Below the pieces are notes generated by a model. It saw nothing but the letters and a program-made list of their open reading frames with translations, was not told the DNA's origin and made no database searches. A program made the position numbers and the translations under genes. Below, piece by piece: positions 46,501 through 53,744 of a DNA stretch of 64,000 nucleotides (its first letter is position 1; each line of letters starts with the position of its first letter). Origin of the DNA: an uncultured Prevotella sp. (GTDB taxonomy: Bacteria > Bacteroidota > Bacteroidia > Bacteroidales > Bacteroidaceae). The stretch covers positions 1 to 64,000 of the forward strand of contig CAKQCV010000003.1 in the NCBI GenBank assembly GCA_934217675.1, in the 5' to 3' direction.

Positions 46501-49500
46501 GAGGAACTGAAAGAGTTCTTGGCTAATTCTTTGACCGAATATATGGTGCCTACGGTATATATGCAAATAGACAGTATTCCTCTGACACCTAACGGCAAGA
46601 CAAACCGTAAGGCTCTGCCTATTCCTCAGTTGAAACAGGAAGAAATAATTGCGCCTGAAACTCCAGAGGAGGAACAGATGCTTGATGTTGTAAAGCAGCT
46701 GCTGAAGCTTGATGAACTTGGCGTTACAACAAATCTCGTTCCGTTTGGACTAAGCTCAATAGCTTCAATGCGACTTTCAGCCATGCTCTTACAACGTCAT
46801 GGTGTGAAGTTGGCTGTTAAGGATATTTTGGAACATCCTACAGTGCGTGAGATGGTTGCCATGTCAGAAACTGCCGATAAAGAACAGCAACTGAAGCCGT
46901 ATCCTGTTCAGGAGTGTTATCCAATGTCAGAGTCGCAGAAAGGAATGTTTGTAGACTGGATGATGAATCCAAATGGCTTGCAGTATAACATTCCTATACT
47001 GATACGTTATAAGGAATTAGACATAGAGCGCATCAAGCAAGCTATACAGGCAATTGGTGAGGCGCATCCTTATATAAAGGCACGACTGGAGCAGCGTGGA
47101 GAGAGTGTTGTGCAGGTGCGTAATGATGATGCACAGATGATTGTAGAAGAGGAGGTTCTTGACTTTGAGCCAACACGACAGTATTTCCAGGAGCATCTGC
47201 GTCCGTTCGATTTGCTGCACGATGTGTTGTATAGATTCAAAATATATACCACTCCGTCATACTATTATCTGTTCTTTGATATACACCATGTAATAAGCGA
47301 TGGTACCAGCAACTTTGTGTTGGCACATGAACTGGAGCGTGCATATCGTGGAGAACAGCTGAAGAAGGAAGAGTATACAGCTTTCGACCGTGCTATTGAT
47401 GAAGAGAAGATAATGCTGTCGGAGCGTGGAAAGAAAGCTGAGGAGTATTTCGATAACTTGGTCGGAGGTATTGATGCCACGGTATATCCTCATTCTGCAA
47501 CGTTAGACAATAAAGGCATATACGGACAGTTCTCTGAAGAGATAGAGTCGAAGGATATTGAAGCATTCTGCCAGAAATATTCTATCGCTCCAAGTTGCTT
47601 CTTCTTGACTGTGTTCCATAATGTGCTGCATCGTGTTACACGTGAAGACAACACTTTGGTTTACTTTATCAGTAACGGACGTTCAGAAATTCAGTTCGAG
47701 AACTTCTTTGGAGTATTGGTAAAGACCATGCCTACTGTGTTCCATGACTTCAACTCTGATGTGGCATCTGCTGCAAAAGCAATGCACAAACAGATGCTCA
47801 ACACTATATCGTACGACTTCTATCCATTCACGAAGATGGTGGAACGCCATGGCTTGAAGGCTGAGATCCTGTATAACTACTTTGTTGATTTGCAGACTAA
47901 CCTTGTTCTTGATGACCATGTTCAAGAGTCTATAGGTTTGGATTGGGATACTCCTAAGACACCGCTGTCGCTCACGATGGTAAAGAATGAAGCTGGCAAC
48001 TTTGAGGCAATCATTGAATATGACGCACGATTGTATAATGATGCCGATATGCATGTATTGGCTAAGGCTTTGCATAATTTCGCTGTTAATAGCACACGAC
48101 CGGAGTGCAAGCAGCTGAACAATGTTTCGATGCTGTCGGAGGAGCAGACTAAAGACATCGTAACTTTGTCTACCGGACTTACGGTTGACCATAATTTGGA
48201 TGAGACCGTGACGAATGCCATTGTGCGCCGTGCAAAAGAACAGCCTGACGCATGTGCAATAGTTGATTCTAAAGGAAAGACCACATACGGAGAATTGGAT
48301 AGAAAGTCGAATATAATAGCCCATCTGTTGCTGGAAGCAGGCGTTAAGCCAAACCAGTTCGTTGCACTCATGATGGACAGAACAAGCGATTTCCAAGTAT
48401 CAGTAATGGGTATCCACAAGGCTGCTGCTGCATACACGCCACTCGACACAGATTATCCGAATGAGCGCATCAGCTATATGCTGAAAGACTCTGAGGCAAC
48501 AATCCTTATATCAAAACATTCTGTTATAGAGCAGAAGATGCAAGATGGTGCATTGGATCTTGAGGGCTTGAACATTATTTACATAGACGATGTTGACTTC
48601 TCTGCAGATGCTTCACCTATTGATTTGTCTACTCCAGAGGGATTGGCATATATGATATACACATCCGGTTCTACAGGTAATCCTAAGGGAGTGATGCTTC
48701 ACCACAAGGGACTGAAGAACTTTACAGAGTCGTTGATTGAGGCTGAGTTCCTCACTTCAAGAGACCGTATCGCCTGCCATCGTGCCTTCTCGTTTGATGC
48801 TCATATTGGTGACCTTTATCCTATCTTGGTTGCTGGAGGCGAGATGCACATCATGCCTTCTGAAATACGTAAGGATTTGCAGTTGATATATGAGTTCCTG
48901 GTTGAACACAGAATAACAGGTGCAGGATTCACAACATCGTTGATGATGTTGCTGATAAACAATTATGATTTGCAGTTGAGATTCCTTACGGCTGGTGGTG
49001 AAAAACTGTCGGGAGTGAAGAGCGACAGCATACGTATCATAAATGAGTATGGTCCTACGGAATGTACCAACGACTCTACTCTCTATATTATCCGTCCGGG
49101 ATTGGAAATAGAGAATATTCCTATTGGTCGTCCGTTGCCTAACACATATTCGTTTGTCGTGGATTTGGAAGGCAATCTTGTTCCGCAAGGTATATCCGGA
49201 GAGCTGTGTGTAGCAGGAGTTCAGGTGGGTCGTGGATATTGGAATCTGCCAGAGCAAACGGCAAAAGTGTTCACTTCTTGCCCATTCTTGCCAAACGACG
49301 AGAATGGAAACCCTGTCAGAATGTATCATACAGGCGACCTTGTATGCTATAATCAAAATGGCGACCTTGAATATATGGGACGTATTGACGGACAAGTCAA
49401 GTTGCGTGGCTTCCGTATTGAGGTAGGAGAGATTGAAGCTGTGGCATTGCAGTATAAGAATATGAAATATGCTGTAGCCAAGGTTTGTGAGGTTAATGGA

Positions 49501-50727
49501 AACAAGCAGCTCGTGTTGTATTATTCAACCAACGACAATGTGCCTATTGATGGTGATGTCCTATATGATTATCTGGATGCTTCACAGTTGGCTAAATATA
49601 TGTTGCCAGACATCTTCATGCAGTTGCCACAAATGCCACTGTTGCCAAACGGAAAGGTGAACAGAAAGAATCTGCCAGCACCAGTGGTTGCAAGCAATAT
49701 AGAATGTGTGGAGCCTCAGAACGAGAAAGAGTATCGCTTGCTGAAGATTGCCCGCGACTTGCTGAATAGGGATGATTTTGGCGTGACAAACGATTTGCGT
49801 AAGTTGGGCTTAACATCATTGCTCGCAATGAAGATGCTGGCAATGGCTTCAACTTATAATATAAACTTGAAAGTTGGCGACTTGCTGAAATATCGCAGCA
49901 TACGCAAGCTTCTCGGCAATTCGATGTCTCTATCGTGCTGGGTTAACAAGCCAGAGGCAGGAAAGCCGATTGTCGTGTTCATCCATGGAGTAACAAACTT
50001 CAATCAGTCTAAGGCATACATAGATGCTTTGTCGCAACATTATTCTGTATATCAGATAGAGAACATCACCGACCATTACGATGTGTTGTTTAATGGTGAC
50101 GACATTGAAGAAGTGGCAGAGATGTATTCAACTCTTATCGAAACATTCTTGGGCGACGACACACAGATATATGCTTTCACTGGCCATAGTTTTGGTGGAG
50201 AGTTGGCTTATCGCACGATGTTGAAGTGGAGCGAGAAAACAGGTCAGAAACCGAAACTGCTTATGCTCGACACCCGTTGGTCGGGAATGGCAAAACATTT
50301 GGATTTGTTTACCCGACTCATTGATAGCTTGCCAGAAGATATATTATCGTCGGAGAGCGGTGAGAATCTGAAGATGCAGGCAAAACATAGCCATGTATAT
50401 GCAGAGTTGGCTTCAAAGAATGAACTTCCGGCATATGACGGTTGCGTTATTTATGAGCGTGCTATGCAGGCTAATGTTGATTTGAAGGTTATCAAGGAGC
50501 GTTTGCAGCAATTGTTGGCTGAGAAGGGATATGACTTGAGTGTCATTCCTGAAGACTTGCTGCAGGAGTTCGACGACACGCAAGTGATTGACAACAGTGA
50601 GTTCTGGCGTGAGCATACTTCATCATCCGACAAGTTCTTCTGTAGACAGATAGACAGCAGCCATAATGGAATGTTGTCGAAAGAGTTTGTTGATTCGTAT
50701 GTTGACGACTTGACAAGCAAGGATTAA
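40585..50727 (+). CDS. Non-ribosomal peptide synthetase, modules 3-5 with thioesterase
   Basis: 3380 residues. An acidic head with two 37-residue-spaced repeats (11-39 and 48-76), then three C-A-T modules: HHIIFDG 208, YTSGSTGKPKG 667, carrier Ser1043 (VGMTSL); HHSIFDG 1218, YTSGSTGRPKG 1673, carrier Ser2058 (FGLSSI); HHVISDG 2234, YTSGSTGNPKG 2692, carrier Ser3078 (LGLTSL). A terminal thioesterase (about 3128-3380) has FIHG (3132-3135), GHSFGG with Ser3202 and His3360 (DSSHNGM), so it releases or cyclises the chain. With the first synthetase it gives five modules. It starts 18 bp after the first synthetase. Selectivity pockets (FDAHMM, FDMSLK, FDAHIG) are not assignable by eye. Confidence 0.95.
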   Translation: MNKYDVNRKNLYDDLINMGYFRDEDGSINFSLEDFCEGMSDEESVRVLYSNLIEDGFYRDENGEVTLSEEDFVKNLVEKKEKREYYPLTENQRGLYVDWDLNPDALQYNIPSVKKMEGIDAETLRQALVSVVNAHPYMKTHMAQKDEDIVQLRLDDDEPEVLVTELSAEPDSNFFQSRVRPFDLLNDHLYRLEIYNTPKALYLFTDFHHIIFDGVSTMVFSMDLQRALAGETLEEESYSAFDNALEEQAMVQSEKYDEAEKYFDGLLSDFEVASYPHSVKPDTQKPGNKTANVVVAGESISKYCQQQGVTLNSFFMANVMQVMHRLLREKDLFITSISNGRESFDLQNAVGMFVKTLPVVSHANGQTVKDAVKDMQQQYLETQDNEIYSYTKIVEKYNVRSEVLFAFQGGVTSADDYISEESDEPVVLTLDTVKMPLMIQIFPKGNDFVINLEYDSSLYCNLDMKRLGKAMKCFLEYAAANPDVACNNVPLVDEEDKKALLELGKGEELAYDKSETLVDLFRKQAAATPDSVAVVYNGKSFTYSELDKLTDRLAVKLASMGVKPEMAVGVMIDRSEYMFVYPMAIMKAGGAYMPLDSHFPEERLSYMCEDAGVDLILADDGLVKEAMPSFKGRVFEKSEMASLPEVSDNDVEALPKAQPNNMYVVLYTSGSTGKPKGCVLEHHNIVNFCHWYVHEFNVTAKDRSAAYANFGFDAHMMDLYPVLSVGASVYIIPSDMRLDLAAMNDYIEENKLTISFFTTQIGIQLATLYKNSSFRTVSIGGEKYIPIKKPAYDLYNGYGPTECTLYSTTYKIKSDYEDAPIGKPLANYRLYIVDASMNLVPRGCAGELCVAGEGVSREYLNNPEMTQAKYVVIGGERMYRTGDLVRWNDDGDIVFLGRIDNQVKLRGLRIELGEIEARALQLADIKEVCVDVKEIGGMQNLVCYYSEKEGCQLDDEKLRNWLSETLTDFMVPEIYVKMDTLPLTPNGKVNRRALPVPEVEVDLGEIIAPETEQEKQLFDIVSVLLKTSSFGVTTNLITVGMTSLSAMRLSAIVNKEMGLIIPTKQIMKNPTIRGMINCLDEDYKTETTVFEKRDYYPITENQRGIILDWEMNRETTQYNIPSVRKIKNIDADTLAQALEKVVKAHPYVNTHFEMKDGDVVQLCLDNAPANITIDKLAEEPTIDFLQGLVRPFDLFNGPLYRLEIYQTESAVYLFQDFHHSIFDGVSDMVFMQDLKTALQGLDIEQEQHTYFEHAVEEEKMMHDEAFTKAESYFDNLLSSAESTVYPHSSEGTTDSEYGKFEFKIPSDSVENFSRVNGVTANAYFLTIFTQVLHRITREESVLISTIDNGRPDVRWMNTFGMFVKTYPIVSTLNIKEAHSTTIAAQTKTMQEQLLKTEENGFYPFTYIAERHHIRPEILFVFHGNMMTDEENTDVETIKVSPDTVKMPLTLTLFNNGSDNYTALLIYNPKLYSEADMKRLASAFRSAALNSLNTPSIADISMLSETDEAQLENFHSTAKSDIPYTLFYQPIEENAVKYADRVALIAKDRTLTFAELNVEANRVAHALMRKGVKRGDRVVLLLPRRSAVIVSMFGVSKTGAAYIPCDPAYPADRINLILTDSEAQYVITTKEHLADYPEGKGIDIDDIYMTDALPGDDENPGVDVSPEDLAYLIYTSGSTGRPKGVMLRHIGIANYLYDHPANVHIRGLKELDVKSFVSITTLSFDMSLKEFAGSLFNGITSILADEQEVMDASLLAKLMNKYHAEGINGTCSRLLTYMELDEFCEALSHCKVVWSGGEKYPMTLLTKLQKMGVHIFNTYGPTEITVSSNIKDLTHSHKVTVGHPLLNYEEFIVDIFDNELPQGFTGELLIGGLGVAKGYNNLPEMTEQRFVEYKGIRVYRSGDLACWQPDGDVEILGRNDSQVKLRGFRVELGEIEGLASTFDGIMQVVADVKEIGSAQHLCLYYTSDKEIDSEELKEFLANSLTEYMVPTVYMQIDSIPLTPNGKTNRKALPIPQLKQEEIIAPETPEEEQMLDVVKQLLKLDELGVTTNLVPFGLSSIASMRLSAMLLQRHGVKLAVKDILEHPTVREMVAMSETADKEQQLKPYPVQECYPMSESQKGMFVDWMMNPNGLQYNIPILIRYKELDIERIKQAIQAIGEAHPYIKARLEQRGESVVQVRNDDAQMIVEEEVLDFEPTRQYFQEHLRPFDLLHDVLYRFKIYTTPSYYYLFFDIHHVISDGTSNFVLAHELERAYRGEQLKKEEYTAFDRAIDEEKIMLSERGKKAEEYFDNLVGGIDATVYPHSATLDNKGIYGQFSEEIESKDIEAFCQKYSIAPSCFFLTVFHNVLHRVTREDNTLVYFISNGRSEIQFENFFGVLVKTMPTVFHDFNSDVASAAKAMHKQMLNTISYDFYPFTKMVERHGLKAEILYNYFVDLQTNLVLDDHVQESIGLDWDTPKTPLSLTMVKNEAGNFEAIIEYDARLYNDADMHVLAKALHNFAVNSTRPECKQLNNVSMLSEEQTKDIVTLSTGLTVDHNLDETVTNAIVRRAKEQPDACAIVDSKGKTTYGELDRKSNIIAHLLLEAGVKPNQFVALMMDRTSDFQVSVMGIHKAAAAYTPLDTDYPNERISYMLKDSEATILISKHSVIEQKMQDGALDLEGLNIIYIDDVDFSADASPIDLSTPEGLAYMIYTSGSTGNPKGVMLHHKGLKNFTESLIEAEFLTSRDRIACHRAFSFDAHIGDLYPILVAGGEMHIMPSEIRKDLQLIYEFLVEHRITGAGFTTSLMMLLINNYDLQLRFLTAGGEKLSGVKSDSIRIINEYGPTECTNDSTLYIIRPGLEIENIPIGRPLPNTYSFVVDLEGNLVPQGISGELCVAGVQVGRGYWNLPEQTAKVFTSCPFLPNDENGNPVRMYHTGDLVCYNQNGDLEYMGRIDGQVKLRGFRIEVGEIEAVALQYKNMKYAVAKVCEVNGNKQLVLYYSTNDNVPIDGDVLYDYLDASQLAKYMLPDIFMQLPQMPLLPNGKVNRKNLPAPVVASNIECVEPQNEKEYRLLKIARDLLNRDDFGVTNDLRKLGLTSLLAMKMLAMASTYNINLKVGDLLKYRSIRKLLGNSMSLSCWVNKPEAGKPIVVFIHGVTNFNQSKAYIDALSQHYSVYQIENITDHYDVLFNGDDIEEVAEMYSTLIETFLGDDTQIYAFTGHSFGGELAYRTMLKWSEKTGQKPKLLMLDTRWSGMAKHLDLFTRLIDSLPEDILSSESGENLKMQAKHSHVYAELASKNELPAYDGCVIYERAMQANVDLKVIKERLQQLLAEKGYDLSVIPEDLLQEFDDTQVIDNSEFWREHTSSSDKFFCRQIDSSHNGMLSKEFVDSYVDDLTSKD

Positions 50728-50753
50728 GACAGATAACTTCATTTAGAAAAAGC

Positions 50754-50789
50754 AAGGAATGTTTTGGAACTGTATCCAGAACATTCCTT
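50754..50789 (+). terminator. Hairpin between the synthetase and the PPTase gene
   Basis: AAGGAATGTTTTGG (50754-50767) pairs with 50776-50789 (one G-T wobble, 8-nt loop), followed by TTTATTTAATT. The PPTase ATG lies only 16 bp further on, so it could limit PPTase expression relative to the synthetases. Confidence 0.75.
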
Positions 50790-50804
50790 TTATTTAATTA
50801 TGGT

Positions 50805-51419
50805 ATGTACAACGAAGATATGATGTTGCAGATATTCAATCATCCGGAAAAGGTTACAGAATGGGAGCTGGAGCAAGATTTGGTAGAACTTCCATTGTGG
50901 AGGCGCCAGAAAGCAATGTCTTTCAATTTCTTGATAGACAGAGTGTTGTGTGCCAAAGCTTTTCTCCTTTTGAAGCGAGGGGTGGCAAAAGAGTATGGAA
51001 TTACGGAGCAGTTGAATTTTGATTATATAAACAACGGAAAACCTGTGTTGCGCAACAATCCCGCTATAAATTTCAATCTTAGTCATTGCCGTAGGGGTGT
51101 GCTCTGTGCTATCTCCTCAAAGCCTGTAGGTTGCGATATTGAGGAAATTGAAACATCGTTGGATCTTGATTTGGCGCATCATTGTTTTAACGAGCAAGAG
51201 TGTCGCATTATAACGGAGTCAGAAAAGCCATGTGTGGAGTTCACCAAGTTATGGACAGTAAAGGAGGCTGTGCTGAAGCTTACGGGCGATGGCATCAATG
51301 ATGATTTGCCTTCGCTGCTTACTGCTGATTTGCTGGATAAACTGGATATAAAAACTGTGGTGTGTGAGAATTACGGATATGTGTATTCTGTGTGCAGATA
51401 TAAGGCTGATTTATGTTGA
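50805..51419 (+). CDS. 4'-phosphopantetheinyl transferase, Sfp type
   Basis: 204 residues. The family motifs are present: PVGCDIEEIE (magnesium-binding acidic pair, about residue 109) and FTKLWTVKEAVLKLTGDGI (about 146-165), plus NFNLSHCRRGVLCAI. It loads phosphopantetheine from coenzyme A onto the Ser of carrier domains, so it activates Ser966, 2471, 1043, 2058 and 3078 of the two synthetases. It is the last gene of the cluster, separated by a hairpin from the synthetase. Confidence 0.93.
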   Translation: MYNEDMMLQIFNHPEKVTEWELEQDLVELPLWRRQKAMSFNFLIDRVLCAKAFLLLKRGVAKEYGITEQLNFDYINNGKPVLRNNPAINFNLSHCRRGVLCAISSKPVGCDIEEIETSLDLDLAHHCFNEQECRIITESEKPCVEFTKLWTVKEAVLKLTGDGINDDLPSLLTADLLDKLDIKTVVCENYGYVYSVCRYKADLC

Positions 51420-51464
51420 ATAGTTTTGTGTGTCAGAGTATAAAGGCATGTTGCTTTTGCTAAA

Positions 51465-51537
51465 CTGCCTTCTTAGTGCTTGTAAGCCGTGCTTTTACGT
51501 CTCGTAAAGTTGCTGTTTACAAGCAGTAAGAAGGCTG
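51465..51537 (+). terminator. Long hairpin terminator after the PPTase gene
   Basis: A 21-nt arm (51465-51485) pairs with 51517-51537 with two mismatches, and contains an inner small stem; it is followed by TTTTTATTT. It separates the NRPS cluster from the convergent histidine kinase gene. Confidence 0.75.
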
Positions 51538-51540
51538 TTT

Positions 51541-52953
51541 TTATTTCCGCAAAGCGAAGTTGAAAACAAGTCCGCCTTTGTCTGCATTCTTCACGCTTAT
51601 TGTTCCTCCGTGCAGCAATATGGCATTCTTCACGATGGCAAGTCCGAGCCCGGTTCCTCCCATCTTTCTGCTTCGTCCTTTATCAACACGATAGAAGCGT
51701 TCAAAGAGTCGTGCGAGATGCTCAGCCGGCACACCTGTTCCGTTGTCACTGAATGTGAAGTGCCACATCTTGTCATCCTCTTCAGCCGATACAGTAACAG
51801 TTGTTCCTTCTCCGGCGTATGCTATAGCATTGTCGGTAAGATTGCGGAACACACTGTAGATAAGCGACTGATTTCCGTGTATAGATATTCCGTCGGGCAA
51901 TTTGTTTATGAATTTCATCCTGTTAGCCTCCATTTGCAATGCCGTTTCTTTCTGAATGTTTGCAACGGTTTTGGATATGTCGACAAGAGTGAATTCGGTG
52001 AGCATGTCAGAGGCATCGTCAAGTCTGTTCAGTGTAGAAATATCTCGCAGTAAAGATGTCAGCCGCTGTGCCTGTGCGAAGCAACGCTGCAGGAATTGCT
52101 TTTTCATCTCATCGTTGATGTTTGGATTATCCAGGATTGTTTCAAGATAACCCTGTATGCTTGCCACAGGAGTCTTCAACTCATGCGCAATGTTTTGCGT
52201 AAGCTGTCGTTTCAGAATGTTTTGTTCCTGCTTGGTATGTTGCAGCCGTTTGTATATCTTTATTATCTTTTCGGCAATTTCTCCAAGTTCGTCACTTGGA
52301 AAAGCCGCGAGGTCCTCAGTATCAAGACTCTCGTTGTGGTCGGCACGGTTTGCAAAAGTGCGCAGTTTCTTGACGTTCATTCCCAGCCGATAAGTGAAGC
52401 GGTAAAGCAGAACGGTGAGCAGCAACACGGCTCCGAGCGAGAACCAAACATAATGCTGGTCGGTTTGCAGCATACGTGCCAGGCTGTTGTTGTACGGCAA
52501 TGCACTTCTTATTATAAAATGCTGCTTAGGGAAATAAGTTGCAGAATAGAAGTACGACTGTCCCATAGTGGTACTTTTTCTGTCAATGTCGTATCCAGAG
52601 CCAAATTTCAGAGCCTTCTGAACTTCATCCCTGCTTATGTGATTCTCAAGTGCAGCATAGTTTTTGTATTTATTGTCGTATAGCACGTTGCCCCTCATGT
52701 CAATCAGCGTTACCCTCATGTCTGGCTCATAGTGAGTCTTGACATAAGTGTTTATATAATTCTCCGACATATTTTTTCTCATGGCAAGCATTTCAGCCAT
52801 GTGCTCATTGTAGTCTTGCAATCTGGTGTCGAGAATATCAATCTTGTATCGTTTCTCTCTATCATGCTGAAAAACGATAAATGAGGCTGCAAACAAGATG
52901 AAAATTGTCAATACACTGAAGTAAAGTTTAGTGCCAACAGAAGTTCTTTCCAT
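51541..52953 (-). CDS. Sensor histidine kinase
   Basis: 470 residues from ATG 52953 (MERTSVGTKLYFSV); the longer frame would use TTG and overlap the regulator gene. A membrane segment (about 9-28), a periplasmic sensing domain of about 130 residues, a second membrane segment (about 165-185), a HAMP-like linker, HisKA with the phosphorylated His in NIAHELKTPVASIQGY, and HATPase with FRNLTDNAIAY, FSDNGTGVP and GGTGLGLAIVKN. Paired with the response regulator 10 bp upstream. The gene order and length resemble the Bacteroides RprX/RprY type pair, which is only an analogy. Confidence 0.92.
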   Translation of the reverse strand: MERTSVGTKLYFSVLTIFILFAASFIVFQHDREKRYKIDILDTRLQDYNEHMAEMLAMRKNMSENYINTYVKTHYEPDMRVTLIDMRGNVLYDNKYKNYAALENHISRDEVQKALKFGSGYDIDRKSTTMGQSYFYSATYFPKQHFIIRSALPYNNSLARMLQTDQHYVWFSLGAVLLLTVLLYRFTYRLGMNVKKLRTFANRADHNESLDTEDLAAFPSDELGEIAEKIIKIYKRLQHTKQEQNILKRQLTQNIAHELKTPVASIQGYLETILDNPNINDEMKKQFLQRCFAQAQRLTSLLRDISTLNRLDDASDMLTEFTLVDISKTVANIQKETALQMEANRMKFINKLPDGISIHGNQSLIYSVFRNLTDNAIAYAGEGTTVTVSAEEDDKMWHFTFSDNGTGVPAEHLARLFERFYRVDKGRSRKMGGTGLGLAIVKNAILLHGGTISVKNADKGGLVFNFALRK

Positions 52954-52963
52954 ATCTTTTGGG

Positions 52964-53653
52964 TTAAGCGTCGAAATAATATCCAAATCCTAATCTCGTT
53001 ACGATACACTTGGCAAATCTTCCGATTTTCTTGCGCAGACGGGTAATGTTCACGTCTACAGTCCTATCCAGCACGAGCACATCCTTAGGCCAGATACGGT
53101 CTATCAGCTCTTGGCGTGAGAACACTCTTCCACGCTCGTCGAGCAGTAGATGCAGAATTTCGAATTCCGTTTTGGTGAAAGGCACATCCTCACCGTCTAT
53201 GCTTACAGTCTTTTTGTCGAGGTTCAGCTCCAGTCCCTGATAACTGATGATATTGCTCTGTTGGTGATTGTCTTTTTCTTGAGTCCTTCTCAAAACGGCT
53301 CTAACTCTGACCATAACCTCACGTATGGAGAAAGGCTTTGATATATAATCGTCGGCTCCGAGATTAAAGCCTGTCACGGTGTCGTTCTCAGTATCTTTTG
53401 CAGTGAGGAATATTATTGGTATATTCATGGTCTGCTGATTTCCTTTGAGCTTCTTTGCCAAGGCAAATCCCGACATTCCCCCCATCATGACATCGAGTAA
53501 CAGCAAGTCGTATTTCTCAATATTCATCTCAAGAGCCTCCTCGGCAGAGTTTGCGGTGTCTACGTCATACCCCTCTGTTTCGAGGTTAAACTTTAGAATC
53601 TCGCATAAATCCTGTTCATCGTCAACTACTAAAATACGAGTATTTGTTTCCAT
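52964..53653 (-). CDS. OmpR family response regulator
   Basis: 229 residues from ATG 53653 (METNTRILVVDDEQD). Receiver domain with acidic pair DDE near 12-14, phosphorylatable Asp in LLLLDVMMGG (about 54), TAKD and the Lys in SKPF; a C-terminal winged helix (about 130-229) with FTKTEFEILHLLLDERGRVFSRQELIDRIW and VDVNITRLRKKIG. It acts with the kinase downstream. A TATCTTTG box (53688-53681, minus strand) lies about 28 bp upstream. Confidence 0.94.
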   Translation of the reverse strand: METNTRILVVDDEQDLCEILKFNLETEGYDVDTANSAEEALEMNIEKYDLLLLDVMMGGMSGFALAKKLKGNQQTMNIPIIFLTAKDTENDTVTGFNLGADDYISKPFSIREVMVRVRAVLRRTQEKDNHQQSNIISYQGLELNLDKKTVSIDGEDVPFTKTEFEILHLLLDERGRVFSRQELIDRIWPKDVLVLDRTVDVNITRLRKKIGRFAKCIVTRLGFGYYFDA

Positions 53654-53680
53654 CCTTTTAATATTATATGATTTCGGTTG

Positions 53681-53688
53681 CAAAGATA
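53681..53688 (-). promoter_or_regulatory. Candidate -7 box for the two-component operon
   Basis: TATCTTTG on the minus strand fits TAnnTTTG; no matching TTTG is seen 19 bp further up. Confidence 0.4.
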
Positions 53689-53744
53689 TTCAATTTAATG
53701 TTCATATATATTTCAGGCATATTACAATTCGGTTACTTTTGCAT

